The notes under the pieces: model-generated
The model's input: the letters and a program-made list of their open reading frames with translations, nothing else
Databases searched by the model: none
Told to the model about the DNA's origin: nothing
Assembly: GCA_023251835.1 (NCBI GenBank)
Contig: JAHEXZ010000054.1
Span: forward strand, 1 to 35,701
Direction: 5' to 3'
DNA length: 35,701 bases
Source: Bacteroidota bacterium
Lineage (GTDB): Bacteria; Bacteroidota; Bacteroidia; 2-12-FULL-35-15
Shown: positions 24,763 to 35,701 of the stretch, one piece after another
Layout: each line of letters opens with the position of its first letter
Position numbering within the stretch: position 1 is the first letter of the stretch
Program-made: the position numbers and the translations under genes

Positions 24763-24792
24763 TTGGTATAATTGACAATCTTACTATTTTGC
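24763..24792 (+). promoter_or_regulatory. Second candidate promoter of the five-gene run
   Basis: TTG at 24763-24765, a 19-bp spacer and TATTTTGC at 24785-24791/2 resemble a constitutive promoter with a slightly short -7 box. It could give basal expression beside the operator-linked promoter. Confidence 0.3.
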
Positions 24793-24865
24793 TTCGTTTT
24801 CAATTATTAATTACACAATCTTACTTAACGTGAAAAGTGATAATTTATCAAAAAAAAAGGTAGTA

Positions 24866-25342
24866 ATGAGTTTGTTTAAAACCATTCTTATGGTATTTAT
24901 CTATTTCCCAACAGGGAATGCACAATCATTAATACGTGAATGTATTACAAGTACTGGTAACTATATCTCAGAAAATGGAACCACAGTTCAACAAACTATT
25001 GGACAGTCTTATGGAACAACCTCCAACTATAGTGATAACATAAGATATAACCCAGGATTTCAACAGCCTGTTTTTACCATCGAAACAATCAAATCCTCTA
25101 TTGATGTAACTGTATTTCCCAACCCCACTTCAAACCTGATAACTATTGAAACCTTAACAGAATTGAAAGAAATAACCCTTCAAATAACAAATATCGCTGG
25201 TCAAATTCTTTTTAATGAAAAAACAGGTGTCTTTAAAAGTCGTATTATTGATTGCTCTGATTGGGCCAATGGCACCTATTTAATTACCCTATCCGATCCT
25301 GAAAACAGTTTGTATTCGTCAAAACTAATTATATCAAAATAA
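24866..25342 (+). CDS. Small T9SS type A cargo protein
   Basis: The protein has 158 residues from the ATG at 24866; a GTG at 24830 would add 12 polar residues before the signal peptide and is less likely, since a GG-rich stretch precedes the ATG. The signal peptide is MSLFKTILMVFIYFPTGNAQ. The short mature part (SGNYISENGTTVQQTIGQSYG-like region, about 28-50, then IRYNPGFQQPVF) is the kind of pre-sorting segment seen in many Bacteroidota surface proteins. The last 80 residues (VTVFPNPTSNLITIET, LQITNIAGQILF, YLITLSDPENSLYSSKLIIS in parts) are a T9SS type A sorting domain. It is the first gene of a co-directional run; the next gene starts 2 bp after its stop. Confidence 0.78.
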   Translation: MSLFKTILMVFIYFPTGNAQSLIRECITSTGNYISENGTTVQQTIGQSYGTTSNYSDNIRYNPGFQQPVFTIETIKSSIDVTVFPNPTSNLITIETLTELKEITLQITNIAGQILFNEKTGVFKSRIIDCSDWANGTYLITLSDPENSLYSSKLIISK

Positions 25343-25344
25343 AC

Positions 25345-26061
25345 ATGAATAATCACTACTTAAAATGTATCTTTCTATTGCCAGTACTGCTTTTGCTGAA
25401 GCATTCTGTTGCACAGTCAAATGTAACTTACAGTCCAACAGATGAGCAGAACATAGTTTCTTCTGATCGTCTTAATAAAGACTCTATTCCTCCACAGCCA
25501 ATTGCACAATCAATCATAACTTTTGATGCAAGCCAGGTGTTTTCAACATTTAAATATATCGATAGCCAGGGCAATAAATTAAAAGACCTTGAAAGAAACG
25601 TTACAACAGCTACCAGTGTTGGTTATCATTACTTACTTCCAAATGGACTGTTTATCCGTGTAAATACCGGAACACGCAAAGCCGGTGCATCCTTTGTTTA
25701 CAATGAAACAATTGTTAGCTGGGACGTTCAATATATGGATGCGAATGTGGGTTTGGGATATATACATAACAAATGGAAATTTAAGCCTTATTTTTCTGCA
25801 TCACCTTATTTTGCATATATGTTAAAAGCTAATCAAACAATAGGGTTTGATAATTATGATATTAAAAAAGACAAATCCGTTAGTACCTCTGATTTTGGAA
25901 TCTTCCTTTCTCCGGGTGTAAGAATGGCCTTAGCTAAACGTATTTCACTTTATGCAGAATATAAATATATACTGGGATTACAGGATATAGAAAAATCCGC
26001 AACAGAAACATTATTCAACAGAGGTTTTTCATTTCATTTAGGACTCTCTCTGGCAATTTAA
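25345..26061 (+). CDS. Outer-membrane beta-barrel protein (OMP_b-brl/PorT-like)
   Basis: The protein has 238 residues with a signal peptide (CIFLLPVLLLLKHSVAQ). After a polar linker (about 25-60) the chain alternates aromatic and polar residues in barrel strands: VGYHYLLPNGLFIRVNTG, WDVQYMDANVGLGYI, FKPYFSASPYFAYML, FGIFLSPGVRMALA, ISLYAEYKYILGL. It ends in FSFHLGLSLAI, as membrane barrels do. The function is not recognised. Its place 2 bp after a T9SS cargo gene and 74 bp before the giant fibre gene suggests that it anchors or assembles those products at the outer membrane (inferred). Confidence 0.72.
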   Translation: MNNHYLKCIFLLPVLLLLKHSVAQSNVTYSPTDEQNIVSSDRLNKDSIPPQPIAQSIITFDASQVFSTFKYIDSQGNKLKDLERNVTTATSVGYHYLLPNGLFIRVNTGTRKAGASFVYNETIVSWDVQYMDANVGLGYIHNKWKFKPYFSASPYFAYMLKANQTIGFDNYDIKKDKSVSTSDFGIFLSPGVRMALAKRISLYAEYKYILGLQDIEKSATETLFNRGFSFHLGLSLAI

Positions 26062-26114
26062 AATAAACTTAAACTTTGAATTTAACAGGAAACATACTAA
26101 CAATAGCACTTTAA

Positions 26115-31250
<5,136 letters not shown>

Positions 31251-31258
31251 CCTCAAAA

Positions 31259-31987
31259 ATGAAAACACTCTGGCTACTTTTTGCATTGCCAGTTGTAACA
31301 ATAGTTGCAAATGCACAAGCCCCCAACTTCCTCTGGGCAAAAAGCACTGAAGGAATTTCTGAAGACCAGGTGCAAAGTATCGCTACCGATGCCAATGGAA
31401 ATGCTTATATCACAGGCTATTTTTATAGCCCTGCAATTACCTTTAGTACTACTACTTTAACAAATGCGGGAGGTCAGGATATTTTTATTGCCAAATTCGA
31501 CTCCGGTGGCAGTGTGCTTTGGGCAAAAAGCGAGGGAGGGATTAAATATGATTATGGACAAGGCATTGCTACCGATGCCAATGGCAATATTTATGTTTCC
31601 GGACAATTCAGTAGCCCCACAATTACCTTTGATACCATTACTTTGACAAATGCAGTTAATATCTATACGTATGATATTTTTATTGCCAAAATAGGTGGTG
31701 ATGCTACCAGCATAGCAGAAAAGCATTCTTTTGGCCAAAACAACCTCATACTTTATCCGAATCCTAATACCGGAAAATTTATTCTTGAAGTAAACACTAA
31801 CCAGAACCAGGAAACCGATATTGAAATTTTAAATTCATTGTCACAAACAGTAAGCCAACAGCACAAACAACTTACTTCCGGAAAAAATACCTTGTACCTG
31901 AATATCGGAGATCAGCCCAAAGGAATTTATTTTATCAAAATTAAAATTGAAAATACAAGCATCAATAAAAAGATTATTATTCAATAA
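31259..31987 (+). CDS. SBBP-repeat T9SS type A protein
   Basis: The protein has 242 residues. The signal peptide is MKTLWLLFALPVVTIVANAQ. Two SBBP repeats follow, with IATDANGNAYITGYF (about 40-54) and IATDANGNIYVSGQF (about 102-116) and the strands DIFIAKFDSGG and DIFIAKIGGD. The C-terminal 75 residues (LILYPNPNTGKFILEV, DIEILNSLSQTV, PKGIYFIKIKI) are a T9SS type A sorting domain. It is much shorter than the SBBP protein at 18817-21201 and looks like a reduced relative with a different sorting class. It starts 8 bp after the fibre gene and is clearly in the same operon. Confidence 0.83.
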   Translation: MKTLWLLFALPVVTIVANAQAPNFLWAKSTEGISEDQVQSIATDANGNAYITGYFYSPAITFSTTTLTNAGGQDIFIAKFDSGGSVLWAKSEGGIKYDYGQGIATDANGNIYVSGQFSSPTITFDTITLTNAVNIYTYDIFIAKIGGDATSIAEKHSFGQNNLILYPNPNTGKFILEVNTNQNQETDIEILNSLSQTVSQQHKQLTSGKNTLYLNIGDQPKGIYFIKIKIENTSINKKIIIQ

Positions 31988-32039
31988 TAAAGAAGATTTA
32001 CAAATACGCTTACAATTAACCCTTAAAAACCTAAAAAAA

Positions 32040-34148
32040 ATGAAAAAAATTTTTACTCCGCTTTCTTTTCTTTTACTCCTAAACAATTCCGGTTTTTCAC
32101 AAGCCGGCTCATTGGACAGTACCTTTGATGGTGATGGCATTGTAACTACTGCAATCGGAAACGGCACTGTTGATAACCCTTCCATGGCCATTCAACCCGA
32201 TGGAAAAATTGTGGTGGCGTGGTATGAGTATATTGGTTCAAGTGATGATTTTTTGGTGGTTAGGTATAACACTGATGGTAGTTTGGACACCACCTTTGAC
32301 AGCGATGGCATAGTCACTACGGATATCGGAAGCACTGACGATAAAGCATACTCAGTAGCCATCCAATCCGATGGCAAAATCCTGGCAGCAGGGTATTCTC
32401 ATAATGGTTCAAATTATGATTTTGCCGTGGTGAGGTATAACACTGATGGTAGTTTGGATACCACCTTTGATAACGATGGCATAGTCACCACGGATATCGG
32501 TGTCGGAACCATTGATGCTGGCCGATCCATAGCCCTTCAATCCGATGGCAAAATCGTGGTAGCGGGGGGGTCTTATAATGGTTCAAATTATGATTTTGCC
32601 GTGGTGAGGTATAACACGGATGGTGGTCTGGATAGCACCTTTGACAACAATGGAATAATAATCACGGTAATAGGAAGTGGTGATGATCTTGCTAAATCCG
32701 TAACTATTCAAGCCGATGGCAAAATCGTGGTGGCGGGGTATACTTATAATGGTCCGGGAATAGTCGTGAGGTATAATACCAATGGTAGTTTAGATACCAC
32801 CTTTGACAATGATGGAATAGTCACCACAGTAATCGGAAATGTTTCGGAAGTTTTTTCAGTAACCATTCAACTCAATGGCAAAATCGTGATAGCTGGAAAT
32901 TCTTATAATGGTTCAAATTTTGATATTGCTGTTGTGAGGTACAATACCGATGGTAATTTTGATACCACCTTTGATAACGATGGCATAGTCACCACGGATA
33001 TCGGGAGCAGTGTTGATGGAGGTTATTCTGTAACCATTCAACCCGATGGCAAAATTGTGGTAGCTGGGGACTCTCATAATGGTTTAAATTATGATTTTGC
33101 TGTTGTAAGATATAACACCAATGGAAGTTTAGACACCAATTTTGACAACGATGGCAAAGTAACTACCGCAATTGGAAGCGATCAAGATTATGGTACTTCT
33201 GTGGCCATTCAACCCGATGGCAAAATTGTGGTGGCGGGATTCTATCATAATGGTTCAAGTAATGATATTGCTGTGGTACGGTACTTAGCCTGTTCGAATA
33301 CATTCTCTTCCACAACTGCCAGCGCTTGCGGAAGTTACGTATGGCAATCGAATACCTATACCATTTCGGGAATTTATATGGATACCATCCCAAATACATC
33401 CGGATGTGACAGTGTGATGACGCTAAACCTTACCATAAATTCCTCACCAACCCTTGTTACCAGCCCTCAGACTGCTTGTGCCCCCGGATATGTTGATCTT
33501 ACTTTACCGGCAGTTACTGCTGGTTCTACACCAGGTTTAACATATTCTTATTTTACTAATGCAGGGGCAACAATGCCTTATGCAACCCCAACAAGCGCTT
33601 CCTCAGCTACCTATTATATTGTTGGTACTTCAGGCTTAAACTGCTCAGATACTACATCCGTAACTGTTACAATTAATCCACAACCTAATGCAACTACCAG
33701 CTTAAACGGGTCAACTGTCACCGCGAATCAAAGTGGTGCAGTATATCAATGGTTAGACTGCAACAACAGCTATTCCGCTATTTCTGGTGAAACAAACCAA
33801 AATTACACTGCTATCACAAATGGAGATTATGCAGTTATCATTACTTTGAATGGCTGTACTGATACTTCAGCCTGTGTAAACATAAACTCAACAGCAATTG
33901 GCACTATTGAAAAAAATAGTCGGTTTGTCGTGTATCCCAACCCAGGCAATAATATGATTACTATTAAATCTACAAGGGAAAGCACCTACTCCATAGTAAA
34001 TGAATTGGGACAAACCATTCAACAATTTACATTGAATAACAACAATAAATATACTATGAATATTGAGAATTTAAACAGTGGGGTGTATTTCATTATCGGC
34101 TATAATAATAATGAAATGAGCAAACAAAAAGTTGTGATAACAAAGTAA
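32040..34148 (+). CDS. Delta-60 repeat T9SS type A surface protein
   Basis: The protein has 702 residues from the ATG at 32040, chosen because MKKIFTPLSFLLLLNNSGFSQ is a normal signal peptide; an in-frame start 93 bp upstream would overlap the previous gene. Residues about 20-415 are seven to eight delta-60 repeats of roughly 50 residues, with QPDGKIVVAGY, AVVRYNTDGSLDTTFDNDG and IVTTDIG in each; one unit near residue 240 is shortened. The repeats probably form a beta-propeller. After CSNTFSSTTASACGSYVWQS come Ig-like domains and then a T9SS type A domain (FVVYPNPGNNMITIKS, SGVYFIIGYNN, KQKVVITK). It is the last gene of the co-directional run and is followed by a possible terminator hairpin. 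Confidence 0.85.
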   Translation: MKKIFTPLSFLLLLNNSGFSQAGSLDSTFDGDGIVTTAIGNGTVDNPSMAIQPDGKIVVAWYEYIGSSDDFLVVRYNTDGSLDTTFDSDGIVTTDIGSTDDKAYSVAIQSDGKILAAGYSHNGSNYDFAVVRYNTDGSLDTTFDNDGIVTTDIGVGTIDAGRSIALQSDGKIVVAGGSYNGSNYDFAVVRYNTDGGLDSTFDNNGIIITVIGSGDDLAKSVTIQADGKIVVAGYTYNGPGIVVRYNTNGSLDTTFDNDGIVTTVIGNVSEVFSVTIQLNGKIVIAGNSYNGSNFDIAVVRYNTDGNFDTTFDNDGIVTTDIGSSVDGGYSVTIQPDGKIVVAGDSHNGLNYDFAVVRYNTNGSLDTNFDNDGKVTTAIGSDQDYGTSVAIQPDGKIVVAGFYHNGSSNDIAVVRYLACSNTFSSTTASACGSYVWQSNTYTISGIYMDTIPNTSGCDSVMTLNLTINSSPTLVTSPQTACAPGYVDLTLPAVTAGSTPGLTYSYFTNAGATMPYATPTSASSATYYIVGTSGLNCSDTTSVTVTINPQPNATTSLNGSTVTANQSGAVYQWLDCNNSYSAISGETNQNYTAITNGDYAVIITLNGCTDTSACVNINSTAIGTIEKNSRFVVYPNPGNNMITIKSTRESTYSIVNELGQTIQQFTLNNNNKYTMNIENLNSGVYFIIGYNNNEMSKQKVVITK

Positions 34149-34163
34149 ACCATGACCATAATT

Positions 34164-34222
34164 AAAGTGGGGGGCAGAGGCAAATTTTAACGGTTTGTTT
34201 CTGCTGCCCTATACACCACTTT
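34164..34222 (+). terminator. Possible hairpin terminator of the surface-protein run
   Basis: AAAGTGG (34164-34170) pairs with CCACTTT (34216-34222), and inside it GGGCAG (34172-34177) pairs with CTGCCC (34204-34209). It starts 16 bp after the last stop. The loop is long and the T-run short, so termination is only suggested. From here to 34405 nothing else was recognised. Confidence 0.35.
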
Positions 34223-34405
34223 ACATCCGTAGAGGCACACAAAGGTTTCTCAGCGAAACGAGGCAGATTTTGCAGCCATAGTGGAGCAACTCTGGTTAAA
34301 AACCCAAAGAAGTTGAGCCAACCATAATAATAAAATCAATAAGTTTTAGAGAGCCTCATAAGGCCTCTTCTGAAATTTCAATTTCAAAGGCGGCCTAAAT
34401 CGTTT

Positions 34406-34697
34406 ATGAAAACATACAACCATATACTTTCTGATCTGGATGGAACACTTACTGATCCTCAGAAAGGCATTGTTAATTCTGTTCAATATGCGCTAAAACG
34501 TCTCGGTATAAAAAAGAAAATCATGAATTGCTCTATTTTATTGGTACTCCAATACACATAGTGATTGTATTATGATTGGCGATCGGAAATATGATGTGAT
34601 TGGGGCAGAGCATCATGGAATAGATACTATCTCAGTAACTTTTGGGTATGGTACGCGACAAATGCTGGAATATGAAGTAAATAGACATTGTTTTTAA
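34406..34697 (+). pseudogene. Broken HAD-family phosphatase (Gph-like)
   Basis: The ATG frame reads 51 codons with HILSDLDGTLTDPQKGIVNS, which is HAD motif I (DxDGT) and the following helix, and then stops at TAG (34559-34561). A shift of one base near 34515 restores NHELLYFIGTPIH, the usual continuation. A further shift gives SDCIMIGDRKYDVIGAEHHG, which is HAD motif IV, then ISVTFGYG and a stop at 34695-34697. The middle, about 130 residues including motifs II and III, is missing. It is thus the two ends of a phosphoglycolate phosphatase-like gene joined by a deletion plus frameshifts. It cannot make an active enzyme. Confidence 0.75.
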
Positions 34698-34829
34698 TAA
34701 GTAGGTGTTGTTTAAGTAGATAATATTAAATTTGACGCAAAAATTATCTATAAAAGGTCTGAGCAATTCATGCGAAAAAGTTCTGCCCATTTATAAGAGG
34801 ATATTTGCAATAAATAATAAAATAGGAGC

Positions 34830-35564
34830 ATGAAAAAAATTACAATTATTTTAGATTTATTCATTTGTTCACAGTTTATACATGCCCAGGGAGGCTGGCT
34901 GGAAGCCGGTCTGAAAGGAGGATATGGTGTGAACTTTCTTGTAAATAAAAATTTTTACAGTGACCACAACTTTTCTCCCAAGCTTTCTTTTGGATATATG
35001 TATGGAGGAAAAATTGGAATCAATTTTAATGAATTTCATTCTATAACAATAGATGTGACTTCTTCAGCATTTGAACAAAAATATAACTACAGCCTTCTTA
35101 ATCCGGATAGTACAAGGTCAATATACTTGCGTAGTATTGGTTTTAACACACTTGATTTTATATTGATGTATCGTAAAGCATCTGATGGTGGTTATATTGA
35201 AATAGGGCCTCAATACTCTATGTTAACCAAAACCAGCTGGAGCGATCAATCTGCTCAATCACAAAATATAGATGTTTCTACAAATCTTGTTAAATCTTAT
35301 TATGCTGCTGTATTCGGCTTTGGTGGATATCTTATCGGTACTGACAATTTCAGGGTAATCTTAGGATTTAGAGCCACGTATGCATTAAGTGACCTTATCA
35401 GCAGTACCGGGAAACAAAATAATTTTCCTTCTGTTACAAAATATGACACCTACAGAGCATCAAATCCGCTTACCGGTATACTGGTACTTGAGTTAAACTA
35501 TGATGTAGGGTATTTTGCCAGATCGAAATGTAAAAAAAGAAAATTACGGTTTTTGTTGTTCTAA
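34830..35564 (+). CDS. Outer-membrane beta-barrel protein (PorT-like)
   Basis: The protein has 244 residues with a short signal peptide (MKKITIILDLFICSQFIHAQ). GLKGGYGVNFLVN (about 28-40), FGYMYGGKIGINFNEFHSIT, YIEIGPQYSML and FGFGGYLIG are strands and turns of the PorT/OMP_b-brl_2 type, an eight-stranded barrel family with loops facing outward. The end VLELNYDVGYFARS is followed by a basic tail (KCKKRKLRFLLF), unusual after the last strand. The start has AGGAG 5 bp upstream, an unusually good Shine-Dalgarno for this window. A weak -7 box (GATATTTG) lies about 25 bp upstream. The function is unknown. It is separate from the five-gene run. Confidence 0.7.
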   Translation: MKKITIILDLFICSQFIHAQGGWLEAGLKGGYGVNFLVNKNFYSDHNFSPKLSFGYMYGGKIGINFNEFHSITIDVTSSAFEQKYNYSLLNPDSTRSIYLRSIGFNTLDFILMYRKASDGGYIEIGPQYSMLTKTSWSDQSAQSQNIDVSTNLVKSYYAAVFGFGGYLIGTDNFRVILGFRATYALSDLISSTGKQNNFPSVTKYDTYRASNPLTGILVLELNYDVGYFARSKCKKRKLRFLLF

Positions 35565-35582
35565 AATTTTCAGTCTTATTGT

Positions 35583-35701
35583 TATACATTAAACGGGATA
35601 AATTTCCGCAATCCAGCCCACACTCTTCGACAAGCTCAGAGTGACCCGTGTGCCAGTCATACTGAGCTTGTCGAAGTATCTGGGTTGGCCATTTTGAAAT
35701 A
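35583..35701. mobile_element. Second copy of the 153-bp MITE-like element, cut by window end
   Basis: The 119 bases up to the window end match 15547-15665 at 116 positions, including ACGGGATAAATTTCCGCA. The right terminal repeat lies outside the window. Confidence 0.75.

Noticed and set aside
31947-32039. Longer N terminus for the delta-60 protein
   Set aside because: It would overlap the previous gene and bury the signal peptide; the ATG at 32040 gives a normal signal peptide.
34223-34405. Stretch before the broken HAD gene, with GC-rich patches (AGGCCTC, GGCGGCCT)
   Set aside because: Only short 4-5 bp pairings and no conserved RNA or protein signal were seen.

Overview
The window looks like the chromosome of a Bacteroidota bacterium (Chitinophagales/Sphingobacteriales-like; the genus cannot be told from sequence alone). 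The reasons are AT-rich DNA, core promoters of the TTTG-N19-TAnnTTTG kind, few Shine-Dalgarno sites, and many type IX secretion (T9SS) cargo proteins with type A or type B ('gliding motility-associated') C-terminal sorting domains. LytS/LytTR signalling and PorT-like outer-membrane barrels fit the same picture.

Layout. 1-3.9 kb: the 3' part of a surface protein made of 17-residue NTAxG beta-roll repeats, a MITE-like element, and a PKD/T9SS type B protein. 3.9-4.4 kb: a small GIY-YIG nuclease gene inside two nested pairs of inverted repeats. 4.4-8.7 kb: an M1 metallopeptidase with a long C-terminal extension, and an exported TPR protein. 8.8-15.1 kb: a surface-polysaccharide block with two SDR sugar-nucleotide enzymes, two GT-B glycosyltransferases, an FkbM methyltransferase and another SAM methyltransferase. 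15.1-18.8 kb: housekeeping genes (alkyltransferase-like protein, TrmB, a sensor kinase, tRNA-Asp, a WalJ-like MBL hydrolase), with a 153-bp nested-inverted-repeat element inserted. 18.8-34.1 kb: a surface-protein island. The end holds a broken HAD phosphatase gene, a barrel protein and a second copy of the 153-bp element.

The island at 18.8-34.1 kb is the most interesting part. A TPR-LytS histidine kinase and a LytTR response regulator form an operon next to a stand-alone receiver gene. This regulatory block lies between an SBBP/T9SS type B protein gene and a divergent run of five co-directional genes: a T9SS type A protein, an outer-membrane barrel, a 1704-residue collagen-like/beta-roll/S74 fibre protein, an SBBP T9SS type A protein and a delta-60-repeat T9SS type A protein. 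A 44-bp element (36/44 and 32/44 identical between copies) lies in the same orientation upstream of three transcription units: the SBBP gene, the receiver gene and the five-gene run. In each case it sits 41-43 bp before a TAnnTTTG -7 box that has no clear -33 TTG. Its two similar halves are 21 bp apart, as expected for a LytTR dimer site. I infer a self-contained, activator-dependent regulon that controls a cell-surface fibre and its companions.

The fibre gene carries a perfect 510-bp in-frame tandem duplication (ten 51-bp units), a likely site of length variation. Three kinds of mobile-like element share one design, outer terminal inverted repeats enclosing inner REP-like inverted repeats. 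One of them encodes the GIY-YIG nuclease, whose stop codon lies inside the repeat.
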